A stretch of 64,000 bases of DNA, taken from positions 18,299-82,298 of the forward strand of contig CAYORG010000009.1 in the NCBI GenBank assembly GCA_964406315.1. The letters are read 5' to 3'. Positions 9,901 to 18,046 of the stretch are shown one piece after another. The position numbers and the translations under genes were made by a program. Below the pieces are notes generated by a model that was not told the DNA's origin, made no database searches, and saw only the letters and a program-made list of their open reading frames with translations. This DNA is from UBA10428 sp964406315. GTDB lineage: Bacteria; Bacteroidota; Bacteroidia; Bacteroidales; UBA10428. Position 1 is the first letter of the stretch. Every line of letters begins with the position of its first letter.

Positions 9901-10907
9901 TTAATTCCTCCCTGGTATGTACCTACCCATAAATTTCCCTGCATATCCTCATAAACCTTTGTTATGCCCAGACTATTCAGACCGACCCTGTTGTTTTTAT
10001 CGTATTGATAAGGAGTGTACTGATTGGTTTCTTTGTTGTAAACAAACATTCCGACTGTAGTGCAAAAATACATTAATCCCTTACTATCCTTAAAAATGTC
10101 ATAAATGAAATAGGTTCCTCCAAAATCGTAATCAAGCACCTGCAATTCCATATTTTCCCTTAATACATAGAGTATTTTTCCTTTGATTGTTCCGATCCAT
10201 ATCGTATCGCCTTCCTCATAAATCGTAACGATCTCTTGAACTGGATATTTTTCCCCATTTTCTACAAATGAATCATAATGAATTACCTCTTGCTCTTTTT
10301 TATTGTAATAATACAATCCGAAAATCCCTCCTAACCAGAAATTATCATCCTCGTCAATCACAAAATCCTTGATGCTTCTGAAATTAAATTTCTCATTAAT
10401 AAAAGTGTCTGCATTACGGTCATAGAGATACAAAAACCCAATCTCTGCCGCAACATAGAGATTATTTTCTGAATCTTCTTCTATTCCTGTTACCCTGTTT
10501 GCGGTATTCAAGCTATATCTCTCCTCATCGAGAAGGTACGTTTTAAAATTTTCCCTGTCACTATTGTACAGACACAATCCCAATTGTGTTCCCACCCAGA
10601 TATTTCCCTTATAGTCAATATTTATACTGTAGACCATGTTGTCTGCAAGACTGGTTGAATCTCCCAGCACTTTTTCAAAGATCTTGTTGTTAAATCCGTC
10701 GTACCGGTTTAGTCCACCCATCGTCCCGATCCACATGTAGCCCTGAGGATCCTGAATGATCGCATTGATTATATTGTTGGATAAACCATTGTCGGTATTG
10801 ATGTATGTAAATCTCAACTCATTTTCATCTCCATAACAATCCAGTTCTGTTAGAAATAAGATCAGAATTGCCAGAAATACCAAATGAATAATACCGGATC
10901 TTTTCAT
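6978..10907 (-). CDS. Hybrid two-component sensor kinase with Reg_prop beta-propeller and C-terminal receiver
   Basis: An inner-membrane one-protein two-component regulator of 1309 aa. In order: signal peptide (1-25); a periplasmic double propeller of Reg_prop repeats with many WIGT, WVGT and NGLSNN motifs (about 28-690); Y_Y_Y domain (about 700-795); one membrane helix (about 803-822); a long coiled coil (825-930); HisKA with SHEIRTPLN and phospho-acceptor His944; HATPase with NLINNAIKF and GAGLGL; and a receiver with LMDIKMP, Asp1243. Unlike classical glycan-sensing HTCS proteins it stops after the receiver and has no AraC-type HTH, so a separate output protein is needed. No PUL genes are adjacent. 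The receiver resembles that of the regulator at 38268-38762. Confidence 0.92.
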   Translation of the reverse strand: MKRSGIIHLVFLAILILFLTELDCYGDENELRFTYINTDNGLSNNIINAIIQDPQGYMWIGTMGGLNRYDGFNNKIFEKVLGDSTSLADNMVYSINIDYKGNIWVGTQLGLCLYNSDRENFKTYLLDEERYSLNTANRVTGIEEDSENNLYVAAEIGFLYLYDRNADTFINEKFNFRSIKDFVIDEDDNFWLGGIFGLYYYNKKEQEVIHYDSFVENGEKYPVQEIVTIYEEGDTIWIGTIKGKILYVLRENMELQVLDYDFGGTYFIYDIFKDSKGLMYFCTTVGMFVYNKETNQYTPYQYDKNNRVGLNSLGITKVYEDMQGNLWVGTYQGGINLAVSGKAFRNYNTFSKGITLDIVNINAIEEDHEGNLWLGSFDLGVNFINTQTGERKLFMPKTNDRGSLGYGSVYKIFEDSKNNLWFGTYLGNFQKLKPGTEKFTSYPISFGMGRDNKRPDVRSIEEDKEENLWLICHGIGLYKFNPETKESKCYRQDETRLDKSLADNYAFQVLIDHKGILWIPTPSGLSEFNPQTEEFRNYYHYENDSLSICNNYISVIFEDSNLNLWIGTSFGLSFFDRINNVFYPFYEKNGLPSNQIKAILEHKPGELWISTAYGLSRMRYRYDTLTKKIAADFRNYNQSDNLQDIFFWERSACKTHDGELIFGCEKGIVVFDPDEIKDNKRIPEIYITGFKLFNKPVSVGEYNSILTKNISQTSKIHLKYDQNILSFEFVAINYIANENNQYTYKMEGFDADWVGVGNKREATYTNLDPGTYTFRVKASNNDGYWNEEGTSIKLIISPPFWKTWWFRILLVLGILSVALSYYLFRINLLKNQNVILEERVRNRTRELSALNTELVEKHNRILVQNEEILTQNKEIQSKTEEISVQKELLEEQKSKVEKAYEELTQYRNKLEELVDERTKELIIAKEKAEESDQLKSSFLANLSHEIRTPLNSIIGFTGLFFDPEINDNERQTFKTIIDSSSNTLLNLINDIIDFSKIEARHLDIHINDVFINSIFNELEKIYNLEIKRQKPKEEDKKIDFRINIDRSIRSLVVKTDEMRLKQILSNLINNAIKFTDEGYIEVGCHISKEDTNYLEFFVKDTGIGIKKEDQKIIFQRFRKVEDDRDYLYRGAGLGLTICQHLIELLKGKIWVESLPDEGSIFKFTIPLDHFSKVDITGADLPDSQEIPVLKNKTILIVEDDYANYSYLNKVLSKTNAKILFAQNGKQGIEMYLENPDIDLILMDIKMPVMNGMEALKELRKLKIKIPVIAQTAYAFSDEIRKIKDVGFLDFISKPLASKDLYKLVAKHLK

Positions 10908-11162
10908 ATTTAAACAATCTTAAATATCTTTTTGATATTCAGGGCAGATTTTCAGAAGGTAGTATTTGGTTAATAGGTTTTAAATTATGGCACAATAATA
11001 TATTAAATCTTATTTTAATGAGATAGCTAATGTATTGAATTTGTTATATGAAGATACTAAATATATCCGAAAATTAAAGTACAGGGAATAATTTTACAAC
11101 ATTGCTAACTTAGAGCTGAAATTTAAGAGATTGACTTTTATAATCATCTATATCAATAGATC

Positions 11163-12569
11163 ATGATTGGTGAAGATACAATATGCGCACTTTCAACCGC
11201 CGCAGGCAGCGCTGCTATTGCTATAGTAAGATTGAGCGGCTCCGAAGCCGTTTCTATAGCAGATACACTTTTTGAGTTTCCTGATAAAAAGAAAAAACTG
11301 AAAGATCAGAAGCCAAGTACCCTTCATTTCGGACGTATTCAGTATCAGGGAGAATGCATTGATGAAGTAATCACAGGGATCTTTAAAGCTCCCCACTCCT
11401 ATACCGGTGAAGATGTGATAGAGATCTCCTGTCATGGTTCGGTATATATCCAGCAGAAAATTCTTCAATTGCTCATTCAAAACGGTGCCAGGCTGGCAAA
11501 ACCAGGGGAATTCACACAAAGGGCATTCCTGAATGGTAAAATGGACCTTTCACAGGCTGAAGGAGTTGCCGATCTGATAGCCTCTGAATCGAAAGCTTCA
11601 CACCGGCTGGCATTGCAGCAAATGAAAGGAGGTTTTTCCAATGAAATTAAACACCTGCGCAGCGAGCTGCTTCAATTTATCAGTCTGATTGAACTTGAAC
11701 TGGATTTTAGCGAAGAGGATGTGGAATTTGCAGACAGAAAGCAATTCATGAACCTGGTAAAACGAATCAGCAAAATTCTTGATTCGTTAATTGAATCATT
11801 TGAATATGGAAATGTGATCAAAAATGGTGTTCCCGTTGCAATCATTGGCCCAACAAATGCCGGAAAGTCAACTCTCCTGAATACACTGCTTAAAGAAGAA
11901 AAGGCTATTGTTTCTGAGTTTCCCGGAACTACCAGGGATTACATTGAAGATACTGTGATAATGGAAGGTCTTCAGTTCCGTTTTATTGATACTGCCGGCT
12001 TACGTCATACCGTTGATTCAATTGAAACCGAAGGTATAGCAAGAACTCATAAGAAGTTAAAACAGGCTTCCATAGTTGTTGTCGTGATTGATATGCATGA
12101 TAATGTCGAAGAAATAAATCATTCCCTTCTTTTTCTGAGGAAGGAATCGTCGGGTAAAAAACAATTCATATTTGCACTCAATAAGGCTGATGAATTTTCA
12201 AATTCTGCTGTAAACCATGCGATTGAAAAGTATAAAGAAGCATGGAGCGATATGGCTCATGTTCTGGATATTTCAGCCAAGAAAGGAATTCACATAGATG
12301 AATTAAAAAATCTGCTGGTATCCTTGGCTCTCAGGAATGTGCATGGAGAATATAATGTTGTGGTAACCAACACAAGACATTATGAAGCCCTTAAACATGC
12401 TTCCGAAGCTCTTCAGAGAGCTAAAAAAGGGATTTCCGAATCATTGTCCGGCGACTTGCTTGCACAGGATATACGACAGGTTTTGCACTATCTTGGCGAA
12501 ATTACCGGTGAAATTACTACCGACGAGATTTTAGCTAATATTTTTAGCAAGTTTTGTATCGGAAAGTGA
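11163..12569 (+). CDS. mnmE: tRNA uridine-5-carboxymethylaminomethyl modification GTPase MnmE
   Basis: A GTPase that with MnmG modifies U34 of certain tRNAs; cytoplasmic. The N-terminal formyl-THF-binding domain starts EDTICALSTAAGSAAIAIVR. The helical domain is interrupted by the G domain with P-loop GPTNAGKST (about residue 229 on), DTAG (switch II) and NKAD. The C-terminus ends in FCIGK, the catalytic-Cys motif (CIGK). At 468 aa it is full length. It is followed directly by a hairpin (12578-12603) and the 94-bp tandem repeat. It is divergent from the hybrid kinase across 255 bp. Confidence 0.96.
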   Translation: MIGEDTICALSTAAGSAAIAIVRLSGSEAVSIADTLFEFPDKKKKLKDQKPSTLHFGRIQYQGECIDEVITGIFKAPHSYTGEDVIEISCHGSVYIQQKILQLLIQNGARLAKPGEFTQRAFLNGKMDLSQAEGVADLIASESKASHRLALQQMKGGFSNEIKHLRSELLQFISLIELELDFSEEDVEFADRKQFMNLVKRISKILDSLIESFEYGNVIKNGVPVAIIGPTNAGKSTLLNTLLKEEKAIVSEFPGTTRDYIEDTVIMEGLQFRFIDTAGLRHTVDSIETEGIARTHKKLKQASIVVVVIDMHDNVEEINHSLLFLRKESSGKKQFIFALNKADEFSNSAVNHAIEKYKEAWSDMAHVLDISAKKGIHIDELKNLLVSLALRNVHGEYNVVVTNTRHYEALKHASEALQRAKKGISESLSGDLLAQDIRQVLHYLGEITGEITTDEILANIFSKFCIGK

Positions 12570-12577
12570 GTGAGACT

Positions 12578-12603
12578 CAACTTTCAGCATTAGCTGAAAG
12601 TTG
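12578..12603 (+). terminator. Perfect 11-bp hairpin just after mnmE
   Basis: CAACTTTCAGC-ATTA-GCTGAAAGTTG, starting 9 bp after the mnmE stop. There is no T-run, so it may be a weak terminator or 3' end-stabilising stem. Its right arm (GCTGAAAGTTGAT) is also the end of every 94-bp repeat unit that follows. Confidence 0.5.
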
Positions 12604-12605
12604 AT

Positions 12606-12948
12606 AGTCGAACTCATCCCGATGAGTGAAACGATATCGGGATCTTTCCATTTCTCAATACCATTTCCTCATGAATAAACTGTCAAGCTGAAAGTTGATN
12701 NNNNNNNNNNNNNNNNNNNNNNNNNNNNNNNNNNNNNNNNNNNNNNNNNNNNNNNNNNNNNNNNNNNNNNNNNNNNNNNNNNNNNNNNNNNNNNNNNNNT
12801 TTCCATTTCTCAATACCATTTCCTCATGAATAAACTGTCAAGCTGAAAGTTGATAGTCGAACTCATCCCGATGAGTGAAACGATATCGGGATCTTTCCAT
12901 TTCTCAATACCATTTCCTCATGAATAAACTGTCAAGCTGAAAGTTGAT
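12606..12948. repeat. 94-bp tandem repeat spanning a scaffold gap
   Basis: Full units at 12606-12699 and 12855-12948 are identical as read. A partial unit (12800-12854) follows the gap. The copy number is unknown because the 100 N lie inside the array. Each unit can form two mutually exclusive stems: ACTCAT-CCCG-ATGAGT (12612-12627 in unit 1) or ATCCCGAT with ATCGGGAT (12616-12623 with 12636-12643). The unit length is not a multiple of three and no frame runs through it. Confidence 0.85.
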
Positions 12949-13018
12949 GTCTGTATAGATGAAAAAATGCCCGGTGTATGCCAACAGCAGGGACATCACA
13001 ACCACATAATAAGGTAAA

Positions 13019-13183
13019 TTACCGGTAATAGTAATGAATAAACAAGGCAATTGGCCGATACAGAACGTGGGCAAACTTTGAGAATGCAAACAGAATAATA
13101 AGTTCCATTGAAATAATGGTATGAACAATAAATACCCATTGACTCATCAGATTATTTGCATGAAATGTAACGGCAGCCCCTAG
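13019..13183 (-). pseudogene. C-terminal remnant of a membrane cytochrome-b/NarI-HdrC-like protein
   Basis: On the minus strand a 54-codon frame follows an in-frame TGA (13184-13186), has no plausible start, and ends at TAA 13019-13021. It reads like the last part of a multi-pass redox membrane protein: NNLMSQWVFIVHTIISMELI, then FAFSKFAHVLYRPIALFIHY. The pattern FSKFAHxxYRPxAL is typical of the last helices of NarI/DsrM/HdrE-like heme membrane subunits, often fused to Fe-S domains. Everything upstream is missing and replaced by repeat-like sequence. The overlapping frame at 12904-13128 is a shadow. Confidence 0.45.
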
Positions 13184-13332
13184 TCACTTGTCTCAAGTCT
13201 CACTTCCTATAATCTCATCTTCTCACTTTCTCACTTTCTCAACTACTCAACCAATCACGAATCACGAAATCAATTATCAATTGCCATTCTCACAACTTAC
13301 TACTTAACGATCACCGATTACAAAATATGCAT

Positions 13333-13340
13333 TAAATTTG
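13333..13340 (+). promoter_or_regulatory. Candidate -7 element of the CHAT gene promoter
   Basis: TAAATTTG matches the Bacteroidota housekeeping -7 consensus TAnnTTTG, 17 bp before the ATG at 13358. No clear -33 TTG at N19. Confidence 0.4.
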
Positions 13341-13357
13341 AGTACCAAACCCGTAAC

Positions 13358-16300
13358 ATGAAACTACATCAACTGACCAGCAACTTTGGAATCATTATTT
13401 ATACAATAGGAATAATCTTTTCCCTAATTGGTTGCAACAGATCTGATTCCGAAGGCTTTCATCCGAGAGACAGTTTAGCAACTACCAGGAATACACAAAA
13501 TATTGGAAATTCAGAAGATTTATCTTTCCTACAGGACACCAATTACCGGATAGCCGATTCTCTGCTAGATCTGAAGGATGGCGAAAACGCCATTCTTTAC
13601 CTCGAGAAAACGCTGAAGAAATTTCAAACCGACAGCAATTACAGGGCGATTGTAAGTGTATTGAACAAACTCGGATTATCCTATATCATCATGAGGAAAT
13701 TTTCCACAAGTCTCCCCTGTTCAAAACAAGCCGCTGAAATAGCCATAAAACACATCGGAGAAAAAGACACACTGCTTGCTGATTCCTATTACCAGATGGG
13801 ATTGTGTTACGATCAGACTTATAAGGCAGATTCAGCACTTGATTATCAACAAAAAGCATTAAAAATTCGACAGGATATTTACGGTAATATGCATAGGAAA
13901 GTAGCAGATAGTTACCTGGTCATTGGGAATGTTTACAACTGGGTGCTTTACGATGCTTACAATGCTTCTGAAAATTATTATTCCGCTTTGAATATAATGG
14001 AAAACATGAAAGCAGAGGATAAAGAATTCATGATCAGATGTTACTACAATCTTGCAGAAACAAACAGAGAAATTGGAGAACTGGACAAAGCATTAGTCTA
14101 TGCCAATGAAATGATTAACAGGATTGACAGCTCATTGTATAATAATAAAATTTTTAAGGAACTGGCATTCACTCTTGTTGCTAATATTTACTTCTCTAAA
14201 AAAGAGTACGATAAAGCAATCCAGTATTATAAAAGAGCAATACAGCTTAATATAAAGAACAATTTAAAAGAAAATAATTATTTGGCAATGTATTATACCA
14301 ACCTGGGACTTTTATTTCAGTTGACAAATGATTTAACCATGTCTATTGATTATTGTAATAAGGCTGAGAAAATTCTATTGCCTGAGAAACCGGTATCCCT
14401 GTCCTATGTTTATAATTATTTGGCCAAAGCATACTGGGAATTAAGGCAATATGAAATTGCTAAATCGTATTTATTAAAATGTATTGCGTTAAGGAAAACG
14501 TATTATTCCGACAAGCATCCTCAAACATCAATGACCTATCTTAATTTAGGCCGGTTTTTTTATGAACTCAACAGAATTGATTCAGCCTCTTTCTATCTTT
14601 ACCAGGCATTGGTCGCCGGAACAAAGGATTTTAAACCTGAAAGAACATTTTCGTTACCAAAACTTGAATCCATTGGTAACAATTATTTTCTGTATAAAGC
14701 ATTGGCACAACTGGCTAATTTGCAGGATCTGATCTATGAAAATACGGGGCAAACAGATTATCTGAAATATGCCATGGATTTGTACAATTTATGCGACACT
14801 TTGCTGGAATCTTCAAGAACTTACACTTCTCAAGATGTTACAAAATTCTTATTGGCAGAAAACCATAAAACCATTTATGAACATGCGATTAATACAGCAT
14901 ATACCCTATTTGAATTATCAAATGACTCATCTTATTTGAACTATATATTTCATTTTATAGAAAAAAACAGGGCCAGAGTGTTATACGAAAATGTGAAAAA
15001 AAATGAATTCCTATCCAGTTCAATTCTCCCGGATAGTATCAAATCCGAAGAAACTAAATTGAACTATCAGGTGAATTATTACAAAAAACGAATAGCTGAA
15101 AAAACGGTATTATCCGATTCTACAATGCTTCTCGATTTAAATAATAAATTGTATAAAGTGTTCAGAAAGCAGGAAACACTTCAAGACTATATAAGACAAA
15201 AATACTCGATTTATTACCAGGTAATGTATGAATCAGATGGTTTACTTCTTAAAGACATTAAACAAAATTTAGAAAGCACCATAATTATTGAATATTTCTG
15301 GGGTGAAGATAACATTTATGCATTAAGAATTGAGCGTGATCTGATTGATATCATCAGAATAAAAAAAGACAGTATTTTTATTAGTAATCTAGAGAAAGTC
15401 ATAGACTTATTGCATTGTAATAACGTGTTTTCTTTTGAAGAATATATAGCATTTACAGATAATTGCTATTATTTGTTTAAATGTCTATTACAACCATTAT
15501 TGATGAATAAACATGAAAAGTATAGCGCCAATAAACTCAAATTAGTTATAATCCCTGATGAAAACCTTGCCTATTTACCATTTGAATCTTTAATTACCAA
15601 AAGGCCCATTAATCATACCATTGATTATAAAAACCTTGACTATCTAATCAATGAATATGACATTAGTTATGATTTTTCTTCTCGGTTTTTTCAATTCTCA
15701 GTTAGTAAAAGCACAGAACGTCGTGTAAATAAATTACTGGCCATTGGATATAGCGAACCGGAGAGTAATACATTAGATAACAGGAAAAAAAACAGCACAA
15801 CATTGCCTGTATTGAAAGCATCCGAAAACGAAATTAAATCGTTATCAAAAGTTTGTAAAGGGAAGTATTTAGTTGATGAAGAAGCTACTGAAACAAATTT
15901 CAAATCCTTTGGAGCAAGTTATGATGTATTGCATTTGGCAGTACATGGTAAATCCGATTCGGCAGAAATGCATGCTTCCTGCCTTTATTTTAATAATGCA
16001 AGGGATACCATGAATGATGGCATTTTATATCCATACGAATTGTATAACACACCATTGAATGCTAAACTTGCTGTGTTAAGTGCATGTGAGACTGGTATTG
16101 GAAAAATGCAGGCAGGCGAAGGACTACTTAGTATGGGTTGGGGATTTGCTTATGCTGGTTGTGAGTCTTTGGTATTAAGCCTATGGAAAGCAAATGATTT
16201 AAGCACTTCCATAATAATGAAGAGCTTTTATCAAGAAGTTATAAAAAAAGAAGATATTGATAAGGCATTAAGCAAATCAAAGATTAAATATTTGGAAAAG

Positions 16301-16477
16301 GCAGATGAATACACTGCCCACCCTTCCAATTGGGCAACATTTATTATTTACGGCAATACTAAATCCTTAGATTTTCCTAACATCAAAGAGCTCTGGTGGA
16401 TTATTATCAGTAGTTTGTTAGGAATATCAATTATTTTCTTTGGAATAAGAAAAAGAAGAATTAAATCCCAACTTTAG
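13358..16477 (+). CDS. Lipid-anchored TPR-CHAT domain protein (caspase/separase-like peptidase)
   Basis: A 1039-aa envelope protein. An SPII signal with lipobox SLIGC (Cys26) is followed by many TPR units (about 60-500), a linker, and a C-terminal CHAT domain (about 690-1000). The catalytic pair is visible: His863 in LHLAVHG and Cys910 in LSACETGIG, followed by GEGLLSMGWGFAYAG. It ends with a membrane helix (about 1010-1029) and a basic tail RKRRIKSQ. Lipid N-terminus and positive-inside C-terminus place TPR and CHAT in the periplasm. CHAT proteins are clan CD cysteine peptidases. The codon use looks more AT-rich than in neighbouring metabolic genes. It converges on the microprotein/anti-sigma/sigma genes, suggesting a functional link (inference). 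Confidence 0.9.
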   Translation: MKLHQLTSNFGIIIYTIGIIFSLIGCNRSDSEGFHPRDSLATTRNTQNIGNSEDLSFLQDTNYRIADSLLDLKDGENAILYLEKTLKKFQTDSNYRAIVSVLNKLGLSYIIMRKFSTSLPCSKQAAEIAIKHIGEKDTLLADSYYQMGLCYDQTYKADSALDYQQKALKIRQDIYGNMHRKVADSYLVIGNVYNWVLYDAYNASENYYSALNIMENMKAEDKEFMIRCYYNLAETNREIGELDKALVYANEMINRIDSSLYNNKIFKELAFTLVANIYFSKKEYDKAIQYYKRAIQLNIKNNLKENNYLAMYYTNLGLLFQLTNDLTMSIDYCNKAEKILLPEKPVSLSYVYNYLAKAYWELRQYEIAKSYLLKCIALRKTYYSDKHPQTSMTYLNLGRFFYELNRIDSASFYLYQALVAGTKDFKPERTFSLPKLESIGNNYFLYKALAQLANLQDLIYENTGQTDYLKYAMDLYNLCDTLLESSRTYTSQDVTKFLLAENHKTIYEHAINTAYTLFELSNDSSYLNYIFHFIEKNRARVLYENVKKNEFLSSSILPDSIKSEETKLNYQVNYYKKRIAEKTVLSDSTMLLDLNNKLYKVFRKQETLQDYIRQKYSIYYQVMYESDGLLLKDIKQNLESTIIIEYFWGEDNIYALRIERDLIDIIRIKKDSIFISNLEKVIDLLHCNNVFSFEEYIAFTDNCYYLFKCLLQPLLMNKHEKYSANKLKLVIIPDENLAYLPFESLITKRPINHTIDYKNLDYLINEYDISYDFSSRFFQFSVSKSTERRVNKLLAIGYSEPESNTLDNRKKNSTTLPVLKASENEIKSLSKVCKGKYLVDEEATETNFKSFGASYDVLHLAVHGKSDSAEMHASCLYFNNARDTMNDGILYPYELYNTPLNAKLAVLSACETGIGKMQAGEGLLSMGWGFAYAGCESLVLSLWKANDLSTSIIMKSFYQEVIKKEDIDKALSKSKIKYLEKADEYTAHPSNWATFIIYGNTKSLDFPNIKELWWIIISSLLGISIIFFGIRKRRIKSQL

Positions 16478-16488
16478 ATTAATTCCTA

Positions 16489-16614
16489 TTATCCGCAACA
16501 TTTTAGTATTTGAAGAATGATATAAATGATTATCATCCAACTTGCAATTGTTACTGAAATAGAAAAAAATAATGGTAATCTGATTTTTTGAATGTCATCA
16601 TCATTTTCCGGCAT
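16489..16614 (-). CDS. 41-aa single-span membrane microprotein in the ECF sigma operon
   Basis: A short frame on the minus strand, ATG at 16612-16614 to TAA at 16489-16491. It starts MPENDDDIQKIRLP (acidic then basic), followed by one hydrophobic helix of about 25 residues (LFFSISVTIASW onward), and ends LKCCG. It lies 61 bp downstream of the anti-sigma gene on the same strand and 11 bp from the end of the convergent CHAT gene. It has no known function. The conserved reading frame cannot be tested here, but the signal/helix layout and operon position argue that it is real. Confidence 0.55.
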   Translation of the reverse strand: MPENDDDIQKIRLPLFFSISVTIASWMIIIYIILQILKCCG

Positions 16615-16675
16615 AATAATTTGAATTTAGGTTAATAATTTGATTGAGTTAGTATATATAAAACATCTGCCTTTT

Positions 16676-17446
16676 CTATTTTTTGATCTTACTCAACAAC
16701 TCCTCTGCCTTGTCCTTGTATGAATTTTCGGTTTCAGTTATCCTTTCCAGCTGTTCTTCTGCAGCCTTCAAATTTCCGTCTTCCAGATAACACAAACCCA
16801 GGTACCACCGGGTTTGATTTTCAAACAGAACCGAATCGTTCAGCAAGATAGTAAAATTTTCAATTGCATCATCATAATTTCCCATGGCCATGTAAATGTT
16901 GGCAAGATAGAAACGTGTGCTTTCAGAATCTCCAGTTTCTTCCTGCAGTTCTAAAAACAACTCCAGGGCCTTATTGTATTGTTCGCTTTCATAGTAATAG
17001 TATGCAAGCTCTTCTTTGGTCATCTGTTCCTCCTCTGCCCGCTGCACAGGATGAATGATGTTTGGATAGGGAGTATAATATTTCATAAAGTAATCCTCTT
17101 TCCCTGTCTGACTGCGTGAAATGATGATGGTAAATATACTTCCCAGCAAAAGGACAATGGTTGCGGCAACAGCAACGGCGTATTTGAACCTTCTGAACCC
17201 GACAGTTTTCGGCTTATGCAATGTCTGAACCGGAGACAATGACTTTTCTGTTTTTTTCAGTTCGTTCAGCAGATCATTGTGCGCAGCATACCGGATTCCC
17301 TCTATCAATCCTCTAACATCCTCAACAAGAGACTTAAAGGCAGAATCAGAACAAAGGCGATCTTCAAAATTCTTCTTGTCTTTCTTTGAGATCCTCCCTT
17401 CCAGGTATTTTTCTATTAACTCAATATGTATAGTTTCATTTTTCAT
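16676..17446 (-). CDS. Membrane-spanning TPR protein, probable anti-sigma factor
   Basis: 256 aa. The N-terminal about 87 residues are predicted cytoplasmic (IELIEKYLEGRISKKDKKNF resembles the short anti-sigma N-terminal segments of Bacteroidota). Then one membrane helix (about 88-110, AVAVAATIVLLLGSIFTIII), then a periplasmic part with TPR units (about 140-255, YYYESEQYNKALELFLEL, AMGNYDDAIENF, YLEDGNLKAAEEQL). It starts 18 bp after the ECF sigma gene on the same strand, the usual sigma/anti-sigma order. Likely role: holds the sigma factor at the membrane until a periplasmic event. Inference from position and topology; no direct ASD signature is certain. Confidence 0.75.
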   Translation of the reverse strand: MKNETIHIELIEKYLEGRISKKDKKNFEDRLCSDSAFKSLVEDVRGLIEGIRYAAHNDLLNELKKTEKSLSPVQTLHKPKTVGFRRFKYAVAVAATIVLLLGSIFTIIISRSQTGKEDYFMKYYTPYPNIIHPVQRAEEEQMTKEELAYYYYESEQYNKALELFLELQEETGDSESTRFYLANIYMAMGNYDDAIENFTILLNDSVLFENQTRWYLGLCYLEDGNLKAAEEQLERITETENSYKDKAEELLSKIKK

Positions 17447-17464
17447 AATCCCTGTTGTTTAAAC

Positions 17465-18007
17465 TCAAACGCCTTTCAGGTAAATTGCACGCAATCTCTT
17501 CAAACACTTGTACTTCATATTTTTTGCTGTTTCTGAATTCTTTAATCCTGCAACCTTTGCAATTTCGTTCATGGTTTTTTTATGGTAATAATAAAGTTCC
17601 AGGATCTTCCTGCAAGGGTCGCCTAATTTGTCGAGACCTTTTTCCACTCCTTCCAGCTTTTTTGTGTTTTCTTCTTCCCTGTTCGTTTCATCAGAAGTCA
17701 ACTCAAATCCTTCATCTATTTCCATCTGAATCTTATGTTTATCTCTTGACGTCGCATACATTTTATTTTTCCCGATTGCAAACAAATAGGTCTTTATGCT
17801 GCTGTTAAAATTTTGAATTTTATCATTTACAATATTTTCATAGAGCGCCACAATTGTCTGCTGATAAACATCTTTGGCATCGTCATCCGAGCATTTACAG
17901 GATTTTATAATCCATAAAATAAACTCTTCCCTGTACATTTTATAAACCTGTTCAAGCTCATTGTAATCGCCTGATCGTATTTTTTTAATTAATGAGCTCC
18001 AATCCAT
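17465..18007 (-). CDS. ECF-type RNA polymerase sigma factor
   Basis: 180 aa with sigma region 2 (about 10-80: DDDAKDVYQQTIVALYENI) and region 4 (about 120-175: LGDPCRKILELYYYHKKTMN, then AKVAGLKNSETAKNMKYKCL, a HTH). The linker is short, as in ECF factors. First gene of an operon with the anti-sigma-like protein and the microprotein. Its own promoter region has the same GGGTTACCTATTT...TTAAsT layout as the divergent 81-aa gene, so autoregulation is likely. Confidence 0.93.
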   Translation of the reverse strand: MDWSSLIKKIRSGDYNELEQVYKMYREEFILWIIKSCKCSDDDAKDVYQQTIVALYENIVNDKIQNFNSSIKTYLFAIGKNKMYATSRDKHKIQMEIDEGFELTSDETNREEENTKKLEGVEKGLDKLGDPCRKILELYYYHKKTMNEIAKVAGLKNSETAKNMKYKCLKRLRAIYLKGV

Positions 18008-18015
18008 CCGGTTGT

Positions 18016-18046
18016 AGTTAATGATTTCGTTGAAAATAGGTAACCC
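18016..18046 (-). promoter_or_regulatory. Candidate ECF-dependent promoter of the sigma operon
   Basis: Minus strand: GGGTTACC (-35), TATTT..., then TCATTAACT (-10) 17 bp after GGGTTACC. The start codon is only 8 bp beyond the TTAACT, so the transcript would be nearly leaderless. The same elements with the same spacing precede the divergent gene (18146-18176). Confidence 0.6.

Larger units (their letters stand above)
12570..13357. other. Gene-poor region: hairpin, tandem repeat with assembly gap, gene remnant, word-like spacer
   Basis: Holds in order the mnmE hairpin, the 94-bp tandem repeats interrupted by exactly 100 N (12700-12799, a gap of unspecified size), a C-terminal gene remnant on the minus strand (13019-13183), and a low-complexity stretch (13184-13330) with words such as CTCACTTTCTCAACTACTCAAC and CAATCACGAATCACGAAATC. 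The same vocabulary appears near 4200, 55300 and 63850. Confidence 0.7.

Noticed and set aside
12606..12948. 94-bp units considered as a CRISPR array
   Set aside because: Units are tandem without unique spacers, and no cas genes are in the window.
12904..13128. 74-aa minus-strand ORF
   Set aside because: Starts in the spacer beyond the remnant, crosses the true remnant frame (13019-13183) out of phase, and ends in the 94-bp repeat.
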